From: Microglena sp. YARC
Taxonomy: Eukaryota; Chlorophyta; Chlorophyceae; Chlamydomonadales; Chlamydomonadaceae
NCBI GenBank assembly: GCA_022414725.1
Contig: JAJSRW010000264.1
Coordinates: 1 to 64,000 of the forward strand
Reading direction: 5' to 3'
DNA length: 64,000 nt
Shown: positions 31,522 through 42,025 of the stretch, piece by piece
Layout: each line of letters opens with the position of its first letter
How positions within the stretch are numbered: position 1 is the first letter of the stretch
Made by a program: the position numbers and the translations under genes
Notes under the pieces: model-generated
The model's database searches: none
What the model saw: only the letters and a program-made list of their open reading frames with translations
Told to the model about the DNA's origin: nothing

Positions 31522-34500
31522 GTAAGTAAAACAGAATACTGTACGAGGAAGCAGGGGTAAAGTAGCACAGCAATTACGTAGCTAAGCCGAATAAAGCATT
31601 AAAAGAGCTGCCATATCCAGGGCTTCAAGTAATATTTGCGATATCTTTCCCCCCTATTGTTTTGAAGTGTGCTCGTCCTCGTTTTGTGTCGCTAGTTAGT
31701 GTCGGGAGACTCACCTGATCCCTTTTACAACTTAAAAAACAATCCTCAATCCGAGGCATCCTACGATCAATCTAGCTGCTGCATGATATCCGACCATAAT
31801 TATTTCTTGGCTATCCTTAGTTCAGCAGAGGACAAATCAGAAACTGACCATGCTGCCGTAGTTACTTGCCGGATATATTGGCTGGGGGATGTGACTCTCC
31901 CTGGGACTCAATTGAACTGCTTGAACTCCTTGCAGGTCTCCACGGATACTGTCGCACAGTGGAAGCTGGTGCTGGGGCAGCTGTATCCTAGTAGGTTCCG
32001 ATAGGCTGTTGGGCACACGCACACAGTGGATGTTTTAGTTCCCTAATCCAATAATTAGGCTTCCTGCAATTGTGTCCATGGAAAATCATACCAAGCTATC
32101 AAATCGTCATATTAATAATTAATTACTGCATCTCATAAGCCCCAGAAGATCCAGGTGGTCCCAGTAATGATCACGCTTGGTGGGGCGTGGTATTAAGGGA
32201 GCCCTGTCTTACGGCGGCTGAGAGCGGGCTGCTACTTTACCGACCGCGACCATTAATGCTCACCCGTTGGGATTCGAACCCGGCACCTTCTTCAGTCCAG
32301 TGAAATGGTCAACCATTGAATGACAGTGTGATCCTTGTAACAACAATGGTATCAGGGAGCGTCATGAATCCTCGTTAGACAGTCATGGCGCCATAGTAAT
32401 TTAGGGGAGCATCAGCCAGCAGGGTGGATATGGTTTCGTTATCCTACCTACGCCGTGCCAAATTGATTTAGGGAGGCGTCAGCCAGCAGGGTGAATATAG
32501 CTTCGGTATCCTCCGCCCTTCGCCGTGCCGAAGTAATTTAGGGGGGGCGTCAGCCAGCAGGATGAATCTAGCGTCTGTATCCTACACCGTGCCAAAGTGA
32601 TTTCGGGGGGCGTCAGCTTGTAGGTTGAAAATAGCTTTGGAATCCTACGTGTGATGGTGCCGAAGTGATTTAGGGGGGGCGCCCGGGGGCGCCAGCCAGC
32701 AGGGTGGATCAGAGATCCTCTGGGGTGGATATAGCTTAGGTATCCTACGCCGTGCCAAAGTGATTTAGGGGGGCGTCAGCCAGCAGTGTGAATATAGCTT
32801 CGGTATCCTACGTGTGATGGTGCCAAAGTGATTTAGGGGGGCGTCAGCCAGCAGGGTGAATATAGCTTCGGTATCCTACGTGTGATGGTGCCTAAGTGAT
32901 TTAGGGGGGCGTCAGCCAGCAGGGTGGATATAGCTTCGGTATCCTACGTGTGCTGGTGTCTAAGTGATTTAGGGGGGCGTCAGTCAGCAGAGCGAATATA
33001 GCTTCGGTATCGTATGTGCGATGGTGCTAAAGTTATGTAAGGGGGCGTCAGCCAGCAGGGTGAATGTAGCTTCGGTATCCTTCCTAGCAATATGGTTTAC
33101 CATAGTTGAACCGGTAGATCTGGGAAATCTTTACATCATCATGGATTTGCATCAACACATGAGAGGAGGATAAAGGGAGAAAAAATAATGGTCTATAGCA
33201 TGAGGACAATGTAATGTGATGTTATGTAACATAGTGCAATGTAATGTAATGTAATGTAATGTAATGTAATGTAATGTAATGTAATGTAATGTAATGTAAT
33301 GTAATGTAATGTAATGTAATGTAATGTAATGTAATGTAATGTAATGTAATGTAATGTAATGTAATGTACGAAAATACTAGTGGTGCGCATCTGCAATATA
33401 GTTTATTCATGATTCATTCTACAATGTTTATTTTCTGCACCGTGGTTCAATTATTGTATGAATGATGATAAATATGATGTTTCTCACCCAATCAATCAAT
33501 ATCCTTCCTTTGGCTTTGGAATCTGTCTCTTATGTAGTTATGTGTTATCAATTTACACTAGCATCTGAGCCCGTCGTACCGACGGGCGGACCAACCCCGT
33601 GGCCACGTCAGCGACAGGTCTCGGAAAATCGAGATCCGAAAACGGGTAACTCCGAAACGGGATATCCCGAAACCAATGCCCCTGGCCACGTCAGCGAATG
33701 GCAATCAGCGAGCGGGCAAGAGTGCGTGAGAGCGCAGGAGAAGGCCAAGGGAATGCTGCGACGGGGGGAGCTGCACGCGAAGTTATTGACAGGGGCAGCG
33801 AAATGTGTGGGAAAGAGTTTGGGCAGATAGACAAAGGGAGGCTACACCGTTGAATATCGGGGGACTCAGGCAGCGAGCACCGAAAATAGCAGAAGTGCGA
33901 AGGAAAATTCGCGTATCATAACGGCTAGGCTCAGGAAATGCAAGAGAATTTCACGGAGGAGCAGTGAGAAGGAGTCGAAAACGACACCGGCTTCATGCAT
34001 TAGAGCAGCGCAAACTGCAAAGCAGCGTAGGGGGTGAACAGGTCGGCGCAGGAAAATTCGGGCACCACTCAAGCCGGGTAACCTTGGGCGGGTGCGGGTG
34101 CAGGTAAGTGGTCGGCAGACAGGCAATCGTTCCTGTGGCTGCGCCGAAAAATCGAGATCCCAGACTGGCTGCCACCTGGGCGACAGGTCGGCAAGATATG
34201 GAACCAAACCCCCAAGCGGCTAGGCCAAAAGGGGTCGACCACGCGCCGGGCACGCGCTATACCCTCGACGCTCTTACTACATGCAACTATTATAAATAGG
34301 ATTACATTACATTACGTTGTCACCAACAGGCCATTGTTGACCCAAGACAATCTGGCTCCACAACATGCATCCGGGTGGGGTTTTCCAAATCATCCTCAAA
34401 ATCAGATGGGCAGTATTGCAGCAAGCAAGCTACTGTTATGTTGAATTCCTGCACCCCTGCAGTATGCCCTAGGCCTGAGCTTGCGCTCTTCGAGCTTGGA

Positions 34501-36890
34501 GAAATGATTCAGGTTCTTGGCATCGCACACGAGGTAACGTTGTGTCGAACGTTAAAATGTATAATGGACAGTCAACAATGTTGGATGGTTGATTACGCGT
34601 CTCGCTATCTCAGATACAAATAACAAGTAATGGAGCATGAATGGAAGTAACAAAAATACATGTAACTACGTAATTAAGTATACAGTATACCGGTACATGA
34701 TACATGATCACACTGATAGAAGTAACAACAATACATGTAACTATGTAATTAAGTACACCGTGTGCATGATACATGATCACACTGATGGAAGTAACAACAA
34801 TACATGTAACTATGCAATTAAGTATACCTTGTACATGATACATGATCACACTGATGGAAGTAACTACAATACATGTAACTACGTAATTAAGTACACCGTG
34901 TGCATGATACATGATCACACTGATGGAAGTAACAACAATACATGTAACTACGTAATTAAGTATACAGTATACCGGTACATGATACATGATCACACTGATG
35001 GAAGTAACAACAATACATGTAACTATGTAATTAAGTACACCGTGGGCATGATACATGATCACACTGATGGAAGTAACAACAATACATGTAACTACGTAAT
35101 TAAGTATACAGTATACCGGTACATGATACATGATCACACTGATGGAAGTAACAACAATACATGTAACTATGTAATTAAGTACACCGTGTGCATGATACAT
35201 GATCACACTGATGGAAGTAACAACAATACATGTAACTATGCAATTAAGTATACCCTGTACATGATACATGATCACACTGATGGAAGTAACAACAATACAT
35301 GTAACTATGTAATTCAGTATACCCTGTACATGATACATGATCACACTGATGGAAGTAACAACAATACATGTAACTATGTAATTCAGTATACCCTGTACAT
35401 GATACATGATCACACTGATGGAAGTAACAACAATACCTGTAACTATGTAATTCAGTATACCCTGTACATGATACATGATCACACTGATGGAAGTAACAAC
35501 AATACATGTAACTATGTAATTAAGTATACCCTGTACATGATACATGATCACACTGATGGAAGTAACAACAATACATGTAACTTAGCTTACAAATTGGCCA
35601 TCTGGCACATCTGCCGCCCTTACTTACAATGCAATAAGGGTGCCTATAGAAAGCTTACACTCATGTCTCAATCGCAGGCATACACTCCCGCGTACCAGGA
35701 CTGTTGTAGTCATGTTATTTCCGGTATTCTCTGTGCCATTGTTTGTGCACTTTGCTGATTCTGTTGTATGTATGTTACAGTCCAGGGGTAAGCCAAATAG
35801 GCTAAAGGGACTTGCCCAACCATATAGGAAGGGATTAAAAAGAACAAGCACTGATGAACTGAGCCTCAAACAATTGTTTAATCGACGGGGGCCCTGAGTT
35901 CGTGCTACAGTGATAATTTTATTCAACAATATTATTAAAATCATCATCTCAGCTGGGATGATAATTTTATTGTGCGATTATTATCTGTTGATTGGAAGAT
36001 CGACCCCTTTCACTTGCTTGGGTGAAAATCCGTTCAATACAAAAGGGTAAAAGCAAAGCATGCCAGCCCCCATGTGTTCATTCTGCAGTGGGAGCTAACC
36101 AAGTTGCGGTCCCATGTATTGTCTTCCTTGGTGGTGAAGCTTCCACCCAGCTTCACCATGGACACGGAAAATGTCCTTGAGTGGCTTTTCCCTGCTGAAG
36201 AGATCCATGGGAAGGAGTTCACGGATGCCTGCCTGTTGTTTTTGAGTAAGCTGCGCAGCCCATCTTTCCAGGGCCAGGCTGCAGCTGGCGAGGTGGACCA
36301 CGAATTGGCCCAAGGTACTCGGGTGAAGATTATTTCTGTGGGGACCTCAATCTCCTCATCAGGGGCTTTCAAAGCTGCAGCTGGGTGCATTGGCGATACA
36401 TGGAATTTTCTACGTGCCACGCGCTTGTGGATGTTTCTGGTTGGTGTATGGTCTTCTGTGCTAAGATACTTTACCTCACAGAAGAAGCCACAAAGGGTGT
36501 TGCTGTTTTGCGTTTCCATTCTGTTGGTCACATTTTGCATTGGCATTATTGCCCGTCCCCAAGCAGTCCATGAGCGACCAGCTTTCTTCAAAGACGACAC
36601 CAAGAGTCCCCAAGCAGTCCATGAGCGATCAGCTTTCGTCGAAGACGACAACAAGAGTCCCCAAGCAGTCCATGAGCGACCAGCTTTCGTCGAAGACGTC
36701 ACCAAGAGTCCCCAAGCAGTCCATGAGCAACCAGCTTTTGTCGAAGACGTCACCAAGTGTGAACCAAGAGCCCTAACTGTCCTGCAGCCTGGGATGGAGC
36801 TGCGAGCTCCCAACTGCATCCGCTCAGAAAATGCTGATTTTGTTGGGTGCATGCAAGCGGACGGCAACTTTGTGCCGAGAAATAAGAATC
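31360..36890 (+). CDS. BTB-domain membrane protein with bulb-lectin-like tail, interrupted
   Basis: Exons 31360-31521, 31936-31990, 34463-34533 and 36089 to about 36,890 join in phase (0, 1, 0). Exon 1 carries the BTB start with GELLVHKDVLAMAS. Exon 2 gives the helix TVAQWKLVLGQLYP. Exon 3 gives PELALFELGEMIQVLGIAHE. Exon 4 begins WELTKLRSHV and continues into a BACK-like AEEIHGKEF..ACLLFL region. A hydrophobic segment VLLFCVSILLVTFCIGIIA (about 36,496-36,552) is a likely transmembrane helix. Four 17-residue repeats follow, then LQPGMELRAP and MQADGNFV, typical of bulb-type lectins. A LINE then breaks the domain. BTB domains mediate dimerisation and often recruit Cullin-3; coupling to a lectin across a membrane is unusual. 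Confidence 0.7.
31936..31990 (+). CDS. BTB gene exon 2
   Basis: Acceptor tccttgcag, donor GTAGGT. It reads VSTDTVAQWKLVLGQLYP and matches the BTB helix that ends in LYP. An alternative upstream acceptor (31,695) opens a 103-codon frame starting LVSGDSPDPF, also plausible as BTB, so the 5' boundary is uncertain. Confidence 0.55.
32161..32328 (-). mobile_element. tRNA-derived SINE, copy 4
   Basis: The reverse strand carries aatggttgaccatttc, ggactgaagaaggtg, the B-box ggttcgaatcc (complement of 32,270-32,280), the body agacagggctccctt and the tail cacgccccaccaagcg. It lies in a BTB-gene intron, antisense to the gene. Confidence 0.75.
32380..33085. repeat. 68-bp satellite, about 10 copies
   Basis: The unit contains gtgatttaggggggcgtcag, ccagcagggtgaatatagc, ttcggtatcctacg and tgtgatggtgcc. 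The period is 68 bp between 32,774, 32,842, 32,910 and 32,978; earlier units vary. No exon sequence is recognised in it. Confidence 0.9.
33234..33368. repeat. (TGTAA)n pentanucleotide microsatellite
   Basis: About 25 uninterrupted copies. The LINE tail at 36,892 is the complement of the same pentamer, but the flanks here do not match the LINE 3' end, so it is listed as a simple repeat. Confidence 0.95.
33558..34275 (-). mobile_element. Candidate non-autonomous Helitron
   Basis: Read on the minus strand, the element ends with an 8-bp-stem hairpin (complement of 33,569-33,587, stem gcccgtcg, 3-nt loop), seven bases, then CTAG followed by T. Hairpin plus CTRR before a T is the Helitron 3' signature. 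The interior is GC-richer than its surroundings, with repeated subterminal motifs (aaatcgagatcc, cacgtcagcga). The 5' TC end was not located, so the right boundary is approximate. No Rep/helicase coding is seen. Confidence 0.5.
34463..34533 (+). CDS. BTB gene exon 3
   Basis: Acceptor ctgcacccctgcag, donor GAG/GTAACG. It encodes CPRPELALFELGEMIQVLG then IAHE, the closing helices of the BTB fold. It joins exon 4 WELTKL in phase 0. Confidence 0.65.
34625..35585. repeat. 69/75-bp satellite, about 14 copies, open on both strands
   Basis: The unit has gaagtaacaacaatacatg, taactatgtaattaagta, tacc-tgtacatgatacat and gatcacactgatg. The period is 69 bp (75 in three units with an added ggtaca). Both lengths divide by three, so one frame on each strand is open over about 310-370 codons. 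The frames consist only of the repeated 23-25-residue unit. Confidence 0.95.
35768..35930 (+). mobile_element. Dispersed repeat R2, long copy
   Basis: It starts tatgttacagtccagggg, then taagccaaataggctaaagg, aggaaggg and aagcactgatgaactgagc, then the extended part ending gagttcgtgctacagtgat, shared only with 8903-9070. Confidence 0.7.
36089..36890 (+). CDS. BTB gene exon 4
   Basis: Acceptor cattctgcag. Open from WELTKLRSHV through a BACK-like helical region, a Gly/Ser linker (VGTSISSSGAF), a membrane segment and the 17-residue repeats, into a lectin-like start. The last confident residues are MQADGNFVPRN; beyond that the frame reads the LINE's pentanucleotide tail. Confidence 0.75.
36557..36765 (+). 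repeat. 51-bp coding minisatellite, 4 copies
   Basis: Exact 51-bp period, in frame, encoding PQAVHERPAFVEDVTKS with changes (FFKDD, ERSAF, EQPAF). It lies just after the membrane segment, so it would form a charged stalk between membrane and lectin. Confidence 0.95.
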
Positions 36891-37191
36891 GTTACATTAC
36901 ATTACATTACATTACATTACATTACATTACATTACATGTTAAAGTCTACTTGACACCGCGAGGGTGTATGAGACTCTGTGCTTTAAACAAAAAGAAAAAA
37001 CACCCACAAAGCAAAAAACCCCATTACATCAGGGGTGTGTCGAGGACAAACAAACCAAACTCCCAACCACCGTTTTGGTGGCGTAGGTATTAAACCCCTT
37101 AGAGCAGGACCCAGATCTCAACCACTTGCAGTGGCGGAGGTAAGAAGCTAACAAATGAGAAGTCTCAAGAAGAAAAAAAAGGGATAATAAA

Positions 37192-37773
37192 TTACGGTGC
37201 CACTAAGCAGTCCAGGGCTTCCTGTCTTGCTCTTCTACAAGTAGAAAGATAGTCGGCTAGGTTGCTCCAAAAAGACTTAGTGCCATTTCCATTCATAAAG
37301 GTTCTGAATGTGGAATCGCAGAATTCCACATTCCATACGGTTAAGTCGGTATCCTCATGGACATGCCTATAAATATCTGTAAACAGATTCTGGTAGCGGA
37401 GGCGAATATCATTATAAAAAGGGCACTCAAACATATGCATTTCATCCTCAGTTTTTTGGAACCCACACATTTGACAGTGTCTCATTGAGCGAGGGATGTG
37501 TGCTCTATCCACCACCCTCATTCTTTCTGTGTTCAGCCAATGGGAACCCATTCTAAACTGTGCTATAGAACGAATCTGATCCTGCTTATGTAAGGCGGAT
37601 GTAAAGGGAATCAAGCCATTCTCATCATTGCTGTTGGCTGCGAACCATTTTTGGTATCGGAGGCGTTTAAAGCCAACCCTTCTCTCATCAGGGATGTCTC
37701 TAACTGCATTGGTGTCACTTGGGTACTTAAACCTCCATGACTTCAAAAACTTCAGACATAATACCTTCGACAT
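37192..37773 (-). pseudogene. LINE C-terminal zinc-knuckle region
   Basis: The frame contains HIPRSMRHCQMCGFQKTEDE, then MHMFECPFYNDIRLRY, a C-x2-C...H-x4-C arrangement common at the C-terminus of non-LTR polyproteins. It ends at 37,192, 235 bp before the 3' tail. Confidence 0.8.
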
Positions 37774-38273
37774 CGACAGCCTCCAAAATGTTGATGTTTT
37801 TACTGGATCCTAGCTTGTGGAGAGCACAACGCAAGTCATGAACCCAGCCAGTGTTGGAGTCAAAAGATTCCTCAAGAGCCATTCTAATGAGATCCTCAGG
37901 TTCTTTATGTATGGTCTTGTTCCAGAAGCGCAAAGCTTGTTTAAGCCAAGCAAAACACAACGGGGTTCTACCCAGCTCTTCCATGATAATATTAGATGTA
38001 GTAGATTGGCAAACACCCAACATTTGTTTAAGTATACCTCTATGCCATTTCTCACAAGCATGGTCATTTGAGATAAGTGTGTTGTTCAGAATAAAAGGAG
38101 CCCACACCTCACAGCCAAAATTCAGGATAGGTTGTACAAGAGAATCAAACAGGTGGGTGAGAATATCAATATTGTATATCTCCATAGTATGGCATCGCCT
38201 ACGAAGCATGTGGTGTGCCTTTTGGGCCTTAGTGAGCATCCTAGAAAAAGCAGCTTTTGCACGATTGCTTGAG

Positions 38274-39374
38274 TCACCATCCACAAAGAGGGGATCCCAA
38301 GTAGATAAAAGATAACTTTGTAGAAAGTTGTGCTCCATCATAGACAAATCTGTAATCAGGATCCATGCGGGCCTCATCACAGAATTGTTTGTTGAAAACG
38401 ACAATCTCAGTTTTCTTTATATTCACAGCCATCTTAGTAGCCTCGCAGAAATCTCTCAGGCAGTCAAGCATCGCTTGCATATCTGCCGGGGATTCTGCCA
38501 TTATAGCTAGGTCATCAGCATAAAGTAACAGTTGCAGAATCTTTCCCCTAAGCTCAGCCCCTACATTTGGGAGCTTGGATTGGAGGAACGATTCAATTCT
38601 ATCAATGAACAGACCGAATAGGAGTGGGGATAGGGGGTCTCCTTGTTTAACTCCTACAAGGGATGGAAAGGAGGATCCAATGTCCCCATGTAGGCGAACT
38701 TGGAAAACAACATGATTATACATGGACTTCAGAATACTGAGATAGGGGTCCTTGACTCCTAGCCTTGCTAAGCAATCCCATAGCAAGTCTCTGTTGACCC
38801 AATCATAAGCCTTCTTGAAATCAACAAAAGCCACAAAGAGTGGTTTTTTCTTTTCTCTATATTTATCTACAATATGGTTAAGAATGAATGATGCATCAGC
38901 AGTACCCCTACCACTTCTAAATCCATATTGGCCAGCGGCTCTAAGGTTGAATTCTTCTGACCAATCATCTAGTCTACGTAGCATGCAAAGGGAGAAGATC
39001 TTTCCTATGGAGTTGCTCACCGCAAGACCTCGATAGTTGTCCTTGTCATACACACTGCCTTTGGATTTGGGTACGGGTACCAAGGCAGCTGCAGCCCATT
39101 GGCTAGGGTAAGAAGTCTTCCAGATGAGATTAAACAGGTTAGTCATAGCTTGTACAAATCGGGAGTTGGCCTCATGGGAAGCAAATCTGTACCATTCTGC
39201 AGGGATACCATCTACCCCGGGGGAGGAGTTTTTCCGTAGGGATTGGAGAACAGAAAACACCTCCTGGGTGGTAAAGTCTTGACATAACCATGTTGGTGCG
39301 GCCTCTATCTGAGGTCCATCAGCTTGAGGGACAAAGTCCCTAGCATCCAGACTTGGATCAATACCTACTTGCAC
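38274..39374 (-). pseudogene. LINE reverse transcriptase frame
   Basis: 367-codon frame holding the RT palm: DGIPAEWYRF, YRGLAVSNSIGKIFS, GFRSGRGTADA, FVDFKKAYDWVN, GVKQGDPLSP and the catalytic YADD. All recognisable RT blocks are present and collinear. It enters and leaves by frameshift relative to the flanking frames, so the polyprotein is broken as sequenced. Confidence 0.9.
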
Positions 39375-40351
39375 ATCAAAGAGGTCTGCAAATAATCAGT
39401 CCAATCATGAATTGTGATATCTGCCGTAGTGGCCTTGTTAGGCTCACGCACGTCTTTCCAAAAACTTTTCGGATTATGCCGAAGATTCGTATGAAGGTTC
39501 TCCATGCGTGTTTCTAGCCACTTCCTCTTCTTTCTTCTGAGAATCCTCTTGTACTCCTTGTGCATAGAACCAGCCAAGTCAGAGCTAGAGCCATGTTGAT
39601 GTTCTGCTTGGCTTGCTGCCTGTCTAGCACGATTGCATTCATCATCATACCATGCGTTCACGGGCCCGTGCTTACGCTTAGCTACAGGTTTGTGACATGG
39701 TGTGCATTTGCTTATGGCTAGTTCAATAGCACTAGCAATCCCCTTCTCTGAATCTTCCATAGATGAGCTATGGAGTGCATTGTCAAGTAATCGGTTAACG
39801 TCTGGATCACGCTTAATTGTGTGTGCATACATCTGGACATAGTTGTCTTTCCATTTCAGTTTGGGCGAAGGTTTACCACCAGCAGGTGTACTAATAGTAC
39901 CTTGAGAAGGCCTAAGGGCAGCATCTGGTATGTGGAGTGTGATAGGCATGTGGTCAAACTTTCCACCCCCGGGCCTGAGAGGGCAGTCATGCTTGGGAGC
40001 CACACTAAACTTGACTCCTGGGGTGTTGAGAAGACTAGGGGCGGCTAGCGCATAATCAATGACAGATTTCTTGTCCATGCCATCTGCAAAGAAGGTATGT
40101 GCACCTTGCATATCACCTTCTGTTCTACCGTTAAGGATGATAAGACCAGTTACTACACATAGCTGGAGTAGGGCCCCCCCCAATCGATTGGGGGGAGCTG
40201 TGTCGTGAGTATTGGTCCACCGGTAGCCCTGGCAAGGGCTATAGTCCCTATCGTATAGCAATGCAGCATGACGGCAATTTGGTTGTGTATGCAAATGGCT
40301 GTGCCACATGAGAATCTGGTACCATGGGGCAGTACGGTGCATACATGGCAC
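39365..40351 (-). pseudogene. LINE endonuclease C-terminal half and linker
   Basis: The frame includes LLQLCVVTGLIILNGRTEGD, HTFFADGMDKKSVIDYALA and GGGKFDHMPITLHI, the S-x-IDY and DH blocks of APE-like endonucleases. The N-terminal GDFN block is not found further upstream, so the copy is 5' truncated or rearranged. A basic linker (RRKKRKWLETRME) precedes the RT. Confidence 0.8.
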
Positions 40352-40984
40352 TGCATGGGGACGGGCGCTGGGTGATGTACAAATGTGGAGTGGCTGTCTG
40401 GTCTATACGGGGTGTATATGGCTAATTTGTGTGTGGCTTGACAACAGCAGACAAGCTCCTTTGCCAGGTCGGTAGGGGAATGTGACGAGTGTCATGTCCT
40501 GATGCCTTTGATCAAAGGCTGCGACAAGGCAACGGGCACTGCGTTTCTGTTAGGTGAGAACTTAGTTAGTTCTCTTAATCGCAAAGGGGAAGTCGACAGA
40601 TCTAGCTAAGCTATGGGTTAGAAAGGGATGTCAGGTGCGAGAGCTTAGTTCGATACACATGGAGTATCGTCCTGGAGGCTCGCACCATTCTATATAGGTG
40701 AGGTCAGTCAGCAGTACAGACGTGGCAGTACTATGTGGAAGTACTGCCTATGTGTAACGGTACGCCTAAGCATAACCAACTCTGTGACTCACCGAACCTT
40801 GTTCCGGATAGGATAGCTAGCTCCGCTCCTCTTCCGGGACATTACTCCGCTCCGGGACGTCAGAGACTTCCGCCGGACAGCACCCTAGCTCCGGACCAGT
40901 AAGGCGCTGAACCGTAGCTCCGGGACACTTGTGTTCCGGCGAACGAACCTGCAACGGGAGTTCTCCCGTTACAGTTTCAACTGA
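40352..40984. other. Unassigned, between LINE and lectin-like fragment
   Basis: No coding frame supported. From 40,795 to 40,980 it is rich in ctccgggac-type motifs. It may be LINE 5' sequence, another insertion, or BTB-gene intron. Confidence 0.4.
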
Positions 40985-41150
40985 TTTCAACTGATTTCAG
41001 ATGTTGAATATGAGAGGGCTGAACACATTTTTCAATTTCCATACAACGATGGAGTGGCTCACTGGTCCACAGGTGTGTATGGGTCGTCACCAAGCCCTGA
41101 TGATATTTGCTCGAAAGGGTCCTCAGTTCCTCACCCTAGAAGGCGGGAGC
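40985..41150 (+). CDS. Probable remainder of the bulb-lectin-like domain
   Basis: One frame reads NDGVAHWSTGVYGSSPSP. This resembles the middle of a bulb-lectin repeat (avWaTgT.g..P) that should follow MQADGNFV at 36,880. It is separated from it by the LINE. A ttacag or tttcag acceptor lies just before. The frame ends in the hairpin element at 41,151. Either the LINE sits in an intron or it has split the exon. Confidence 0.45.
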
Positions 41151-41243
41151 CTGTTAGCGTGAACTACTAGGACACGTGTGCCTGATTGGCATCTGATTCA
41201 GATACCAATGATGCGCCCGAGTCCTAGTAGTACACGCTAACAG
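41151..41243. mobile_element. 93-bp near-perfect hairpin (foldback MITE or hairpin RNA)
   Basis: ctgttagcgtgaactactag at the left pairs with ctagtagtacacgctaacag at the right, and pairing continues inward (attggcatctga with tcagataccaat) to a loop of only a few bases. About 8 mismatches in 45 pairs. The flanks share agc, a possible 3-bp target duplication. Confidence 0.75.
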
Positions 41244-42025
41244 AGCCATTGCACAAAACAGCGACTAGAGGACAGCGAGAAAGGTGCAACATTTCTTTTG
41301 GGGGCTATACATGTCAGCTTCCAGCCAGCTTTATAGGGCAAGGGATACTAGGTGATGACAAACCACCTTGTTAGCAGATAATGATCCATTGTACAAACAA
41401 GTCATCGAAAAGGTATAGCCAGGAGACCCACGGCCAGAGAGCGACAGCAGAGGTGGTGGTGTGTGTGTGTGTGTGTGGTGGTGGTGGTGGTGGTGGTGGT
41501 GGTGGTGGTGGTGGTGGGACACCAGTCCTGCAAGGAAAGTGAGGACCTCAGTAGGTCCTCGGCCCCTACGCTTTAAACTGACGAAGAAGGTTACAAGGGG
41601 CTCATGTCCTATCCTACCAGTGATACAACACCGCCCTATAATCGGAAGGGAAAACACAACATTGTCCACGTTGACATTTTCCTAGTAAATTTATTTGTAC
41701 TGCCAAAGACAGCAAGTAGCAAAATTTATGGCTAAAGCTTAGTAACCAGAGTGTTTAAGTTCAACTTCTTGGGAAGGGGTCAGGCATGAGCACATGAAAA
41801 ATGGACTTGCATTACATGCATGCTTGGTGTTATGTTTCATATTCGAATTGCACGTCAAAAATCAGTTGATGAAGGGGTCGTTCAATTTTAATGCCTTCTA
41901 ACCCATGTAACAATTCAAATTCATACTGAGCAGAACCGAAGAGGCTCTAGATGAGCAATCGAATCAAATAGGCATTCAAATTCAAGTCCATACAAATAAA
42001 ATGAGCGTAACCACTGGGAAACGAG
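41244..42025. other. Unassigned with GT and GGT microsatellites
   Basis: (GT)n then (GGT)n, about 13 copies, lie at 41,458-41,517. The rest is unique and AT-rich after 41,690. No coding region supported. Confidence 0.5.

Larger units (their letters stand above)
36892..40351 (-). mobile_element. Non-LTR (LINE) retrotransposon, near complete but frameshifted
   Basis: Read on the minus strand, the order is the C-terminal half of an APE-type endonuclease (NGRTEGD, SVIDYALA, FDHMPI; 40351-39365), reverse transcriptase (FVDFKKAYDWV, GVKQGDPLSPLLF, LLYADDLAIMA; 39374-38274), thumb region (38404-37727) and a C-terminal domain with a CQMCG..H..C zinc-knuckle-like motif (37773-37192). A 3' untranslated end follows, closing in nine TGTAA units. 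Three frame breaks and a missing endonuclease N-terminus show it is inactive as read. Clade not assigned. Confidence 0.95.

Noticed and set aside
34610..35758. 373- and 313-codon frames on opposite strands
   Set aside because: Both are the 69/75-bp satellite translated; open because unit lengths are multiples of three.
40176..40195. Perfect 20-bp palindrome centred on aatcgatt
   Set aside because: It lies within the LINE endonuclease frame (APPNRLGGA) and is explained by coding sequence; no second copy.
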